The position numbers and the translations under genes were made by a program. The notes below the pieces were generated by a model. That model searched no databases. It was given only the letters and a program-made list of their open reading frames with translations, and was not told the DNA's origin. A stretch of DNA of 64,000 bases, from NCBI RefSeq assembly GCF_001619985.1, contig NW_017264195.1:2644767-2708766 (forward strand), read 5' to 3'. Origin of the DNA: Xylona heveae TC161 (Eukaryota > Ascomycota > Xylonomycetes > Xylonales > Xylonaceae). Shown in pieces: positions 13,195-25,256 of the stretch; the stretch's first letter is position 1; each line of letters opens with the position of its first letter.

Positions 13195-14343
13195 TGTGCT
13201 TTATTTATTCTTTTTCTTTTTCTCCTCTTTCTCCATTTTCCAATCATAACGACAGAGTACTTTTGCATCACAATTTGTCAAATCACCGCTCTATTACGAC
13301 TCTTTTTTTTTTATTTCTCTTTCTGCCTTAATTCTTACCTTTCATCGTCAAATCTTCATCAACTATACCCACCCTCTCTCCATCCCCGGGCGTCGCATTG
13401 ATCAGTTTTCCCACCCAGCATCACAATGTTTTGCTTTCATTTATTATTCTCATATCTACCCATCCATTCTCTTTCCGTTCTCGCATTTATAGCACCGTCT
13501 CCCGACGCTCCCTCCATCCCCTTGCATTCTGTCTCCTCCAATTCATTTCCCGCCCCCCCTCCATTTTATTTTATTTTTCTTTCGAGGCGCCGGTAGCCTC
13601 ATTCTTTTCCCATTGAAATCTCTTATCTCAGATATCCCGCACGGCAGTAGGTAGCAAGCAGGCAAGTTAGCAAGAAGGAGCAAATTGGCCAAATAGGTAT
13701 AGTCTAAATGGGGAGCAAAGTAGGTAGTTTAGAATTAAATATAACGACGATTGATGACCATATTTAAAACCATTTACATTCACGAGTGCTTTTCGTATCA
13801 GATCAAAGTAAAAATTACAATTCGTACTATGTTAATGCAAATTCCACAATTTTGCATGATAGATATACTAGAGTGAAGGCTGGAGGTGTCATTTCGAATA
13901 TCAACCCGACTTGGTCTTGCTCGCGTCAAGGAATGGCCTGAGACTAGTAGCTTCCGATAATTTCTGCAGCAGCTCAGACTGGTTGTTTTCATTTCTGGTC
14001 TAGTTTATACATACACCAAGCATCGTGACGAATATTTATGATAGAGAGGAAAAGAAAGGAAGAAAAAAAAAGGGCGGGGGGGAGGGGGGAAATAAAAGAG
14101 GAAAAAATTGTACTCCGGTGGCCCTGTAGCCATGCAAAGTCACCAGTAACGTCACAATCGATGAATTTCTAGGGTTATGGACATGAGAATTGAGTGCAAA
14201 CGAAATATATAGGCAGTATGAGAAATAAGACGAGAAAAGAGGAGAGGAAAGGAGCAGGATATCGTCAAGTCGTGATGAGACATATGTAGTCATGGTATAG
14301 TTGGACAAATGAGACACAAGAAGGGGTGTATGGAATGCAATGT
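13195..14343. other. Convergent 3' regions, pyrimidine-rich
   Basis: Strongly T/C-rich from 13200 to 13620, then mixed sequence with an A/G-rich block near 14040-14110. Open frames here are low-complexity artefacts. Interpreted as the trailers of two converging genes. Confidence 0.5.
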
Positions 14344-15659
14344 TCAAGACTTTGCTCCTTTGATGTAGGCAAATGTGTCTGCAGTGGCAAAAGAAAATGG
14401 ACTTTTGGGCATATCAGGACTCCGCGGACTCAGAGGCTTGGCGAAAAGGTCGTCCTCTTCTTCTTGCAGCCGATTCATGCCGCCCAATGCTGCTGATGGT
14501 GGTGGTGGCGGTGGCGGAGGGAGAAAAGGTTCAGATGGGAGGATGGCTGCATCCAGTGAAGCAAGACCGTTGTTTTGCCGTTGCTGTTGCTGGACCGACA
14601 GAGGTGGCGACTGGGCGACAAACCTTTTGAGTGGCCCATTATTATGAGTTTGAGGTCTAGGTGCATCGGTTCCATGAAACGTGCTGAAAGAGGAAATGGC
14701 GACATCGGCCGCCTCTGGTGAAAACGGATGGGACTCGTTTGATGGATCATCGTGAGCGTCGGCCTCCAGCGGTGTTTCCAGCTTGAGTGAAGAGGAACCG
14801 TGGTTGGCTAAAGTCGTGAACAAAGTATGATTTAGTATACCAAACCGAAAGCTAATGCAATAGATAGATGGTAATTACCTTGGCGCCTTGTACTGAGCTC
14901 CTCCTCGGTCGTACCGATCTTCAAGCCTCTCAGCATCTCCGACAAACGGCTTCCCCCAGGTGATCGGGGACTGCCTGGGCTCAGAGGTGTCAAAGGACGG
15001 TTGCCGAGTCCAGGATTGGGAATGGCGATGCTCAATGGCCGGGAGGAAATTCCAAACGTTTTCTCAATCCAGTCCTTTTCTTGCATCGCCATTTCCAATG
15101 CCACACCCTCGATGTTCGCCTGCATTTCATGATCAATCTCCCTTTGAAGGACAGACAGGCGCTTCTTTGCCCATATTGTATGGTATACACCTTTTCGCCC
15201 CGATGTTTGCACAGAAAGACCCAGCTGCGGCGGGAAAATCGCGGGCAAAGGGTTTATGCGTATCGTGTCCTGGTCCGCCCCGCTCGTATCATTGTCCTTG
15301 GACTCAGTGTTGGACGAAGACACATGCGAAACTGTAACCGTTGGGGGAATAGGGTCCCCAGGGGGAATTAAAAAGTAGAGACGGTATGTAGAATCAGATT
15401 GTTCCTCTGCAGGAAGCACGGTTCTCTTGCCTGGCCATGACACATGCCAATCTCGACGAGGTTCTCCTCCTTTTCGAACGTCCTCCCACTCTACCATGAG
15501 CACTTTTGTGCCCTCATTACCGCGGCCAGCTTCGATTTCATAGCGAGCAAGAGCCGTAAAGGGGTCTAAAGGCGGCGGAGTAGTTCCGTTATCGTCACAT
15601 CCGACCGAAGCAGCATCCGGTTCGAAACGTGCGGGGAGCGGTGCATCCATATTCTGCAT
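14344..15659 (-). CDS. Uncharacterised proline-rich fungal protein, about 414 aa
   Basis: Exon 1 (15659..14879) and exon 2 (14807..14344) are joined by a 71-nt intron with donor GTAATT, branch-like ACTAAAT and acceptor CTTTAG. The open frame extends further upstream only to a TTG, so the first ATG (15659) or the next one nine bases on (15650) is the likely start. A T/C-rich stretch ending GATGCAG just before 15650 could also be a 3' splice site for an upstream exon. Residues about 30-190 look folded (LARYEIEAGRGNEGTKVLMV, DWHVSWPGKRTVLP, YRLYFLIPPGDP). The C-terminal half is Ser/Pro-rich with an eight-proline run and repeated SPRSP motifs. No domain is recognised; possibly a phosphorylated cytoplasmic scaffold, which is a guess. 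Confidence 0.75.
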
Positions 15660-17871
15660 CAGAAGAAGGTCAAACAATCACCAGTATATTATCACTGAGA
15701 CAGGCAGAACGGCGCGGGGGAAAGGGTTGAGCGGGGAAAAGAGGGGAAACACTCCGAGACAAAGAGTCAGCAACGTCCCCAAATTCGGGAGAAAGGAGGG
15801 GTTCGCATTGGCGAGGTAAAACACAATGAGTTCAGCGAGTGCAGCAAGTGCAGAAAGTTTGCAAAATCACGCGAGAGGAACGTATTGCAAAGTCAGTCGA
15901 AATGCTCAGGTATGGAGTGGTGCGCGTCGAGGAAATTGGTTCGTCGGCGTGGTGTTGACATGGAAGGACCTCATTAGCGATCATCTGCTGTTTTCCACGG
16001 ATTTTCCCCCCACTCTACGTTTCCACGTAATTTCCAGTTAGCTAGGCAATGCACAAAGTACGAATTTGGGGGATTGAGCCTCAACATGTGGATCGAATAG
16101 AGCCAAATAAGGGACGAAACATGATAGAATTGATTGTTGACCGGGACCCTAATCCTTTCGTGGCACCTCCACGTCTAGACCTCGACCCAAAGCTGCAGTC
16201 GTGGGATTCGCCGCAGACGGCTCACTGTGAAGAACCAGCTTGGCAAAAGTCGCGAGTACATTCTGAAAGGCCATAATGGACTCATTTCCCGGGGCCATTG
16301 TATCGTATTGAATGATAGCAGCTCATTTGGGTACTCTTCCACGGAACGCTCTTGGTGTGGGACAATCATTCAATCTACAGGGACGGAAGAGCAACTCCGC
16401 ACTCTTTAAGTCTTTTTCATTGTCTTCCTCATGTATTAATTTGCACTGCCTCAATAATATATATATAAAATAGGAATGCAATCTCTCGTTCAGACCTGGG
16501 CAACAACAGGGCATCGGTCGTTTCTTATGACAAGCATTGTGGTCTCGAGATGGTCTACTTGTGTGGTTTCCACCTCCGTACCGACGACGCGAACTCCTGC
16601 GTGGTAAGATATAAATAGCGACAGAGACGTGTTTGTTCATGCAGGAAGCACAAGGATACAGAGCGTAAAGAGCGAATGAGATGCAGAGCAGACCCCAAAG
16701 GACCATGCATGAGCCCACGAGAGCGTGACGAGGTACTGTATCAGACAACGGGGGAGCACAATCAGATTCCCTCACTCTACATGCTCAACTATTGCTGGTG
16801 ATCTACAGTGGTATACTGCCGCTGGTCTATCAAGATATATGATGAAGATCAAGGAGCGACTTCTCTCTTCGTTCTTACCACCAACGTGTCTTTGCAAATG
16901 ATCGATCATCGGTGTGAGAATGAACGCCCACTGACCAGCGCTGTCACTTTATTTTTAGAGTCTTAAGTTGGGTATGATTGTGGTTTAACCGCCCATATAT
17001 CCCTGGCGGCCAATGAACTACCGTTAGCTAAAGGCATCATCTATCCTGGTCGTCCAATCCCTCTGCTCCATCCCCCGGCCCGTCCCTCACGCTACTAAGC
17101 GCCCGTGTATCATTCACGCCAATCACATGCGATAACCTCAGAACGTCCATTCTACCCCATCAACATGCAACAACCTCTGCCCCTCCAACCTGCAGTCTCT
17201 GAAGCATCGTGCTGCCTTAGCGTAGAGATTGGAGAGCGCTGAAAATATGTTGCAAGGCAGTTTGCTGCCTAGTGCACGCACTGGTTCGACTTGCTCAGAC
17301 TCGGCCAGCAGCATTGCTCCAAGTTTGATCTGTTTCGTGCACATTCTACATCAGCGGGACATATTATTGGAGGAAAGCATCGCCAGCGATGAAGAAGAAC
17401 CACAAGGTGATGAAGATGTATTTGGAAAATGTTGAGTTAAATCAAATTATTGATATAGCTAGTTCGCCTAGACGCCCATGGTCGCATGTTGCTTCTTTGA
17501 GACTCTCCTTTCCCAGCTCCCTTCCGCAGAATGCAATAACAAATCCTCCTAACCTCGATCCAACCGGACCCATTATTAAATCCAAAATCCCAAAAAAGTG
17601 TCCCCCCAAATGGCACCTTGACGCGAAACCCCTGGCTCCAAATCATGAGAGAAGAAAAGATCGTACGCTCATCCGGATAGAGTAGTTGTGGATGCATAGA
17701 AATTTTGAGCGATGCAGGCGATGAAGAGGATGGACAACCGTAGTGCATGCCATCCTAGGTTTTGGGAAGCTCAAATGAGAGTCGTGTGTCGCGAAGAAGC
17801 GGGCAGAAAAAGCCGAAGACTTGACCGAGAAAATTCGTCAATCGGATAAATTAAGACTGATTCTTGAAAGC
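15660..17871. other. 2.2-kb stretch with no supported gene
   Basis: Several frames of 60-150 codons occur on both strands, but none has a recognisable motif or consistent splice extension. A 150-codon minus-strand frame near 16323-16775 has a hydrophobic start but is then Cys/Arg-rich noise. Likely leader and promoter DNA of the 14344-15659 gene plus the trailer of the next one. Confidence 0.45.
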
Positions 17872-18501
17872 TCATTCGACTTTTCGGCGCTTGCCCTTGG
17901 GCGCAGGCTCGAGCGGCGTTCGTGTGTAAGTGATGGTACGCGTGACGACTTGGCGGACACTGACGGGCCGACCGGAAGCACTGCGAGGAGCATCAAAGTA
18001 TCGGCCTTTGGCCTCAAAATCCCATTCTTGAGGAGAGCGTGCACTGAAGGCAATGGAGCTGGCGCTGAGAGGAGACTCAATTCCAGGAGAATAAAGCGGA
18101 GACGGGGGGATTCGAAGGCGCCGCAGGTGAGTGGGCGTTTTGGCAGAGTGAGGACGTCCAAAGGGAGAAGGTGGAATCACGATATTAGGTGATCGATGAT
18201 TCTCACAGTTGCATGAGCAAGTGCTGCCCGCGCTCGAAGGCTGACTGACAGGCGTTGATTTCTCCGACTTGTCACCAAACCGGTCGCCAAACTTTTCGCT
18301 GGTGGCCGGACTGGTGACAGTGGGCGATAGAGCTTTGAGAAAGTCGATATAAGCAATCGGAGGAGTGATGGGCGTCTTTACTCCATCTTCTTGCTTGATG
18401 AGATCTGATATGCCCGGCAAAGGGCTTCTTGGCAACTCGGATGGAAGAGTGGCAGACACGGGAGTTTTGAGTGCATGGAGCACTGGCTTGTTGGAAGGCA
18501 T
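17872..18501 (-). CDS. Uncharacterised Ser/Pro-rich fungal protein, 209 aa
   Basis: Single exon. The open frame reaches a TTG further upstream, but the first ATG gives a start MPSNKPVLHALKTPVSA, which matches my memory of a short conserved protein in Eurotiales. Features are many S/T-P dipeptides (KTPITPP, IPPSPFGRP, IPPSPLYSPG), a small CSCNC cluster around the middle (near residue 98), and a very basic C-terminus KGKRRKVE that could serve as a nuclear localisation signal. The sequence looks mostly disordered. The S/T-P sites suggest a substrate of proline-directed kinases (CDK or MAPK), but no function is known to me. Confidence 0.75.
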   Translation of the reverse strand: MPSNKPVLHALKTPVSATLPSELPRSPLPGISDLIKQEDGVKTPITPPIAYIDFLKALSPTVTSPATSEKFGDRFGDKSEKSTPVSQPSSAGSTCSCNCENHRSPNIVIPPSPFGRPHSAKTPTHLRRLRIPPSPLYSPGIESPLSASSIAFSARSPQEWDFEAKGRYFDAPRSASGRPVSVRQVVTRTITYTRTPLEPAPKGKRRKVE

Positions 18502-20113
18502 GGCTTGGATGGGTTCCTCCAGGAGCAAATGACCGAAATGTCAAATGAATGACTCGGATAGAGTAAACCGCGAAACAATGCCTACAAGTTCGAGTGAGCA
18601 GAGCAAAGATCACAAGGGAGGTGGGAGGAGGCCGAGTGAGGGGGAGGAGTGGTATATATTGCTGGATGCGTAATATAGCTAGGCATACCTTAATTGTAGC
18701 CAACGTGTGAAGAAAGATGTGGGCGCGTAAGTTATGTGTACTTGCAGGAGCCGACTCAGACGCAAGTGCAGGACGGGCACGGTCAGCACACCTTGCGGGG
18801 GCCTCAGAGCAGCACAAAGACAGTGATGGGAAAAGGTTCAGGTGCCGCCGATGCCGTTCTGAGGAGGTGTAGCGCCCGCAAAATAGTGAGGGTGTTGGCG
18901 CCCTTTCACTGACGCAGTGGGGGAAGACAGCCAACAATTGATGGTAGCGAAGAGGCGCAGTGATTCGTGCCTTGTCGCTGGCCAGTTGCAGTAGTGCCAA
19001 CCGCAGTACCGATGTGAAGGACTGATTGGTGCCAGCGGCGCCGATGCTGGTTAAACTTAGCCACGAGGGAACAGGGTGGGCCTCAGCCTTGATGTTCACG
19101 ATTCTCTCTCGAGTGAGTTCTGTGTGCTGAGTGCGAGCGGCCAGATGTTACAGGTTGAGGTGGCCAATAAAATGGAAAAGATTCGGTCTTCACCTCAAGG
19201 TTAAACAAGTTGAGGTTGATCTCTTGGACAGAATTGTCCGAGTTAGACTTTGTGGTCGCCTTAGGTAGTGCAAATAAATCTTGACGGTGGTGATGTTGTT
19301 TAACCCGTTCAAAGGCACCTTTACCTGCCTTTTATCATCCCCACAATCGCGTCTAGCCGCCATCACTTCGCAAGTGATTTCGAGCTCCTCTTCTCCGGCG
19401 TTTAGAAGACTTTTTTTAAGCAGCATCAAAGTACAGAAGCATTGTTCGAATAGCCCCAGATACTTCTGAGACCTGCACGCGCTTCTGTAACGGCGAGCAT
19501 CTGCTCCATAATCCAGTGGTTTCGCGACAGTGGGTTGTTTCCACGACAAAATATGCGAGTGAGGCATGGACCTAGGCCGCTATTCAACCCTCAAATCGCC
19601 GCGCGGCTCACCCTGCGTAAAAATATTCAATTGATCAAACCAAAACCGTCTGAAGTCCCTTCAAGTTGTCACCTTGAAGCAGTTAGCAAGTCACAAGCAC
19701 TCGCTTTGGTGTTTCTCGCCCGTAATCGTAAACACTTCGTATATTTGTAAATGCCGAGAAAGTTGAACGCACATCCCCTTTGACATTTAGATTTGAATAT
19801 GCGCTTCATGTTGATACTGTAAATGCCCGTGTGGGCGTTTGATCGTAGTATGGCGGCTCCTGCCGCGGTATAGTAGCATTGTTAGAGCCACATTCCTGTG
19901 AATCCGAAAGATTTCCACAACCTTCGTGACATTCAAAATTATCAATAAAGACGTTTTAGTTTTACGGCATTCTCATCGGGCGCTTTCAAGTATAGTGATG
20001 CCTCTGTAGACGAATTAAGATGTGATTAGATTCATGGAAGCGCTTTCGAGGCAGAGGGTTGACGCTCTAGCAATAGACTACTTTCGAAACAACGAGCGAC
20101 CCGCTTTTGAAGC
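18502..20113. other. Intergenic, 1.6 kb, nothing recognised
   Basis: A 275-codon minus-strand open frame (18272-19099) overlaps the 17872-18501 gene out of frame and has no domain or plausible composition. The rest contains only short frames. Probably the promoter and leader of the Ser/Pro-rich gene and the promoter of mnd1. Confidence 0.45.
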
Positions 20114-20828
20114 ATGGTCTGTGACCAACGCAGATAGAGATGATCATGCTGACAGTTCACCTTTCTCTTTTGAACAGGCTCCAAAGTCGCTTCCACCGCT
20201 TGCAAAGCAAACACTGATTCACTCATGGTTGCAAAAATCTGGCACCGCTCACAACATCAGAGATCTGGAAAAGATGCTACCGCAAGTGGCATCGATCAAC
20301 GGCATGCAAGTCAAGGATTATCTTCAGGCTTTATCCGACGAGGGAAAGATCTGCGTTGAGAAAATCGGCAGTGGAAATTGGTATTGGAGTTTCCCGAGTG
20401 AGGAGAGGAGAATCCATGAGCGAACCCTTACGAAACTCAAATCAGATCGAGATAAGCTCCTGGCGAGTACAGACGACTTGCAAATGCAAGTGACAGGTGC
20501 TCAAGAGGCGAGACGGAACGAAATGACTGCGTCTGATGGTAGCCAAGGGTTGGACGCAGTTTCCATCCACGGAATCCTTCAGCATGAAGTTGAAAATCTT
20601 CGGCAGGAGCTACGAAATTTCCGCGACTGTGATCCTGCTGAGATACTAATGAAGCAGAAGGAAATCGACACTGTGAGGGAAGGAGCACAAAGATGGACGA
20701 ACAATATCTATATTCTGGAAGGGTATTATGCTGAGCTCTGCCCTGGTGATCGCGAAGGATTGGATGTGCTTCGACGAGAACTCTATGGCGAAAGCTACGA
20801 TGAAGAGGAAGGATTTGAAGAGTTATAA
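20114..20828 (+). CDS. mnd1: Meiotic nuclear division protein Mnd1, 217 aa
   Basis: The protein from APKSLPPLAKQTLIHSW onward matches the Mnd1 winged-helix N-terminus (DLEKMLPQVASINGMQVKDYLQ, then KIGSGNWYWSFPSEE), followed by a coiled coil at about residues 80-175 and an acidic tail ending EEEGFEEL. Mnd1 pairs with Hop2 and helps Dmc1/Rad51 strand invasion between homologous chromosomes in meiosis. The expected N-terminus M-A-P-K is obtained if exon 1 consists of the ATG alone (20114..20116), followed by a 61-nt intron (20117..20177; donor GTCTGT, branch-like GCTGAC, acceptor GAACAG) and exon 2 at 20178. The frame also stays open upstream without splicing, but that would add about 50 residues unlike the family. 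Confidence 0.9.
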
Positions 20829-22797
20829 GCGCGAGTCAACGATTCTGCTCTTTGCACATTCTGCTTGCATATGCATGGGTCACATGAGTTAGTAGCTTAT
20901 GGCATGTCAATCAAATTGTCAACGATACAATGATATCATATCAAAGGAAGACCCTGACGATGGAACGCCCAAGGTGAAAAAGGTCTTGTACCGATGAGTT
21001 GCCTCCACTCATCTACCTGATCAGCTGGTGTCTCTCGGAAAGACAATAAAAGTAAAATATAACTAGAGTTGTGGGAGAGGAGCAATTGCACTTGGACAAA
21101 TCTCTTGGCATCAGGATCGACGGAGTCAACTGGATGCTTGGCAAAGCTTGTCGGCAGCGCCACGTTACCGTTCCATGAAATCTCTTGGCTCCTTCGGGGA
21201 CTAAAATGAGTAACTATGAACTCAACTTGTGGAGGAAGATCAGGCTACTGCTGCCAACCGTCCCACGAGAACATTCCAAGCATTTCCCCTTTCCCTTGCA
21301 CTGGTATGTGCACCATTCAGTGTCGCGTGGTATTTTCCTAGTGCTCTTCGCCCCGCCAAATTCCTTACAAGGAGTCGCGCATGCATGCCCTTGAGTCAGA
21401 GCAAGCACAAGGTCATCAGAGAACGACATAACAGTCAGGACATCATCATCATTCATCGGTGATTTCGTCCTAGCAGAAAGCACTTGGCGCGATTCTCCCT
21501 TATGGTGTTTCTCTCACTGTCCTCAGCGCCCATCTGATACTTCTCTGCATGTTCTTTCGGCACGCCGAGATCCACTTAATTGGCTCATCCACCGAATCTA
21601 TTACGAAGAATTTCCCCCCCGGTCGTCGATGACTGAGGCCCTCTGCCCCACATCAACTGCGCCCAAGCTATGACCAGAGGATCCGATCCATCGACAGCGT
21701 AATCATCCAACTGCGAAACAACCGGTCGAAAGGGCGGGAGACAACTCCGTCAAAGCTTATCCTAAATATATATTCTCTACGCGTTACTTTTGGGTCCTGC
21801 CTTACGGGCGAATCTTTACTTCCATCTACGCTCGCACATCCCCTCGGCCAGACTGCAGCATCTCGACAATATTGTTTGGGCCGCCATACCGAAGACTCGT
21901 CGCCGGAACGGTACTGCGTCGGACGGACACGCAGGTCGAAAATTCCCCGCTTGGTCCCACGACAGGATAGAACGCCGCTCGCTGCATCTCTACACGGGAA
22001 TAAGGGTCGAAGACCGCATCCCGGGCGCTCCTACCTCGCGGAATCGATCGACGTTCTATATTCTGACCTAGGTATGCCAAATTGTGTCATGATCGATGAT
22101 CATTGTCCCTTGCGACTAATGATCGCCCAACCCTACCATTCATCCTCTGCCCGTTGTCTGAGGATACTAGTGTGCTCCATCTTTAATCTTAAACAAAATG
22201 CACATCCCTTTGACCAATCCTGGTTGACACTGCCTTCCCTCTTTCTGTGGTTGTTCCTGGCTGCATCTTACCGCCTGCCACCGCCTTCAAGATGTTTTGG
22301 CTGATTCTTACCGTGGAACCTGTTCAGATTGTACATACAACACTGCCATAAGCCGTCGCAACAACTCGTGCGCTAAAGCTTCTCCAGCCTCTCCAGCGTT
22401 GAAATCATCCCGGTTGCGTTCAATCAGATTTATCCCGGGGAAAACATCACCCTCGCCAGGCCTCGATCAATCTCCGCCAGCACTTCTATTCCCGTCGGTC
22501 TTCGAGCAAGATATACAATTCGGGAACGTGCTATAATTATCATGACGGTTATTTGTTGAGACCTGGGACATGGCATTCACATAATCATCCAATGTACATC
22601 GAATCTTCAGCTTCTCCTGGATATTGGGAACACTTGCTCAGCCACAAAACGCTGCTGGTGGGTGTTCATATTGGACTTGCGCTTTGGTGGAGCATTACAA
22701 TTACAAGACTCGATACAGTATCTAAGACAGTGTCGCAACATCAATTGGCATTCTTCAGTCTCTATACGCTTTCGTATTGGATGGAGCACGACGAAAA
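20829..22797. other. 2-kb upstream region of palF, no supported gene
   Basis: Short overlapping frames only; the longest (21876-22304, 142 codons) has no family features. Several short upstream ATG frames near 22300-22800 would act as uORFs if the palF leader is long. A TATCTAG sequence overlapping the palF ATG could be a 3' splice site for a leader exon. Confidence 0.45.
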
Positions 22798-25256
22798 ATG
22801 TATCTAGGCTCTGCGTCGCCGTTGCCACGAGATTCTTCTTTTCAGGGTCGATCGATTTTGACCCGCCTCGCTTCTACTTTCACTTCAAAGACCCGCACCT
22901 TGGTGGACTTCCATATTGCGACGGAAGAGCCGCATCGTCAATACAACCCCGGGGATATTGTCAAGGGAACTGTTGCCTTGACCGTCATAAAACCCGTTCG
23001 AATCACGCACCTAGTCGTATGCCTCCACGGTTACGCCAAGGTATTCAAGAATGCAATTACCCCAGGTCATAGCACTGGCAATGATTACGGCTATTTGGGG
23101 GCCGGGAGAAGCAAGAAAGGGGTAGAATATGTTAACAACGGATTTGCATCTCTTTTTGAAGACGAGATTGTGCTCTGTGGAGAGGGTCGGTTGGATGTGG
23201 GACTCTATGAATTTAAATTTGAGTTGCAATTTCCAAAAAGAAGTCTGCCAACTAGTTTGGATGTAAGTGTATCCCAGAATTTGTCCGAGGTCCATTTCTG
23301 TTCACTCTAACATTGAAAAACCCCTAGTTTGAACGAGGAACGATCACTTATAATATTGTTGCCACATTAACACGCCCTACTGCACTAGCCCCAACTATTT
23401 CCTGCGATCGCAAAGTGTACCTTGTCGATTCCATCGATATCGCGCCCATTAAGCAGCCCAAGCCAAGGGTTATTTCTCTGGAGCCAATCTCCCGTCGATC
23501 TAAGACACGAAGTAGCCTAAGAAAGGGTTCTTCCAGAGCTGCAAAGGGGAAGCAGAGGAGCACATCCACTGCCGATCTTGGACCCGGTCAAGAGAGCGGA
23601 ACTTCGAGTTTATCGCAGTCAGATAGGACTTCGCAGACCGCGTCACCTAGTGAACTGGATTCTGAAAGTACTGTCAGCAACAGTACTCGAAGCTCCGTCC
23701 CTGGTCTCCCACCGTCGTCGGGGAAGACTACTAAAAGTAACGGCGGCTCATCTGTCTTGGAAAAGACGATTACTGCAACTATGGAGCTTCTACAGGGAGG
23801 ATGTCTTCGGGGGGATTTGCTGCCGGTCAGGATCACAATAAATCATACTAAACCTGTCAAAAGCCTTCATGGGGTCATAATTACTCTATATCGTCAGGGC
23901 CGCATTGATCCTCAGCCTGACACGCCCCTGGTGTTTTCAGGTAAAGAGGCTGACAAGGTCAAACACGATGAATATTTTCCAAAATCCAAAACAGGACTGG
24001 GTGGACTCTCGTTATCATCAGCAAACTATAGTAGTGTGTTCCGCAAGGATCTCTCTCAAACCTTTGCGCCTTTGATAGTGGATCCTCGTACATTAACAGC
24101 CGTCATCAAGGCTTCTGTCAGGGTCCCAGAGGATGCTTTTCCCACCATATCAGTTCCGGGAGGGATCATGAGTTTCAAATATTATATTGAGGTAGTTCTG
24201 GATCTTGGCGGCAAACTTGCTGGCCAAGAAAGATTTATGCCGCCTTTAGGCATGATAGGCGTTCCTCTGGGCACAGGAGGCAGCAGCCCTGGACTGAGCA
24301 GAGCGGAAGATACAACAGGGGGAGCCCTTGCAGCTTGGGCGGGCAGTATAGTAGATACTGACCATATCCGCCGTGAGAAGAGTGTCGTATCCTGTCTTTT
24401 TGAAGTTGTAGTGGGGACAAAAGATACGGAGCGACATAAAAAGAAGAGAGAAGCAGCTCGACAACGGCAGTGGGAAGAGCAAACATCAGCCAATCATCCT
24501 GGTGATAACTCTGACGGCAGGCGTGATGGCGAAGAAGGGTTTGATTGGGAAATGCCTGGACGGACGAGCTCCCAGGATGGCGTTGTCGAAACTATAGCTG
24601 ACTCGCACAGCCACCAGCAAACACCTCCACCTCTTGACGTTCCTCAATCTGATCCAAATGAGGTATCTGTACCAACGCCAATACCCGCAGAATTTGAAGA
24701 TGGTTTAGATGAGAAAGAGCGTATGCGAAGAGCAGAGGCTAGGTTGCTTCCAAGCCAGCCGTCCGATTTTGATGAACGCGCAGGTGCGCCTCACCAAGAC
24801 GTTGAGCCGTCCGCACCTGACATGTTCCATCATCCGGATATTCGCCCCTTTGAACAGTACAATTTCAGTGAAGACGATTATTTCGCTGGGCCCTCCATGC
24901 CGCCAGTGAGCTTGGATGAGATGCACCCTCCCCACGAGGAGCCTTTCAGTGCTCCAGGCTACGATGAATACGCCCAAGCCACGACCCCGACTGCAACAGA
25001 CGATAAGCACGAAATTGAGCGTCGGAGGTTACAGGCTGAGGCCAGCGCTCCTGACGATTTCCCAGATGACGAGAGTGGAAGTGGGAACGGCGCAGACGAT
25101 CGCGCTGCGAATGAAGAGCGATCAAGGCAGATGGAGCCTAGTGCTCCAGTTTTGCCTGAAGATTCCGATTACATGTTTGGTGCGAATAGCGACAATGGTC
25201 ATTCTCATGGGCGTTATGGAGAACCAGGGGACAATCTTCCAAGGTATGAGAGGTAG
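22798..25256 (+). CDS. palF: PalF/Rim8, arrestin-like pH-response regulator, about 797 aa
   Basis: Exon 1 22798..23262 and exon 2 23328..25256, with a 65-nt intron (donor GTAAGT, acceptor CCCTAG). The N-terminal arrestin fold contains the PalF hallmarks LASTFTSKTRTLVDFHI, GDIVKGTVALTVIKPVRITH and FASLFEDEIVLCGEGRL, then FERGTITYNIVATLTRPT after the junction. The C-terminal arrestin fold begins near ITATMELLQGGCLRGDLLPV. PalF binds the PalH membrane sensor and recruits ESCRT at alkaline pH so that PacC is processed. Two PSAP motifs in the tail (encoded near 24810 and 25135) and a related ASAP could bind the Vps23 UEV domain. Length is close to the A. nidulans protein. The ATG at 22798 is the first in frame; the extension upstream starts with TTG. 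Confidence 0.93.

Noticed and set aside
14490-14525. GGTGGCGGT-type repeat
   Set aside because: It is the reverse complement of a polyproline codon run in the 14344-15659 gene, not an independent repeat element.
15600-15640. tRNA-like GGTTCGAA segment
   Set aside because: Lies in an exon on the opposite strand and has no acceptor or anticodon stem partner; other GTTCGA hits (17283, 42610, 46377, 47335) likewise fail to fold as tRNA by eye.
18272-19099. 275-codon minus-strand open frame
   Set aside because: Overlaps the 17872-18501 gene in another frame, low-quality composition, no domain; the overlapping 209-aa protein is the better call.
22777-22797. Upstream extension of palF
   Set aside because: Begins with TTG, not ATG; the first ATG is at 22798.
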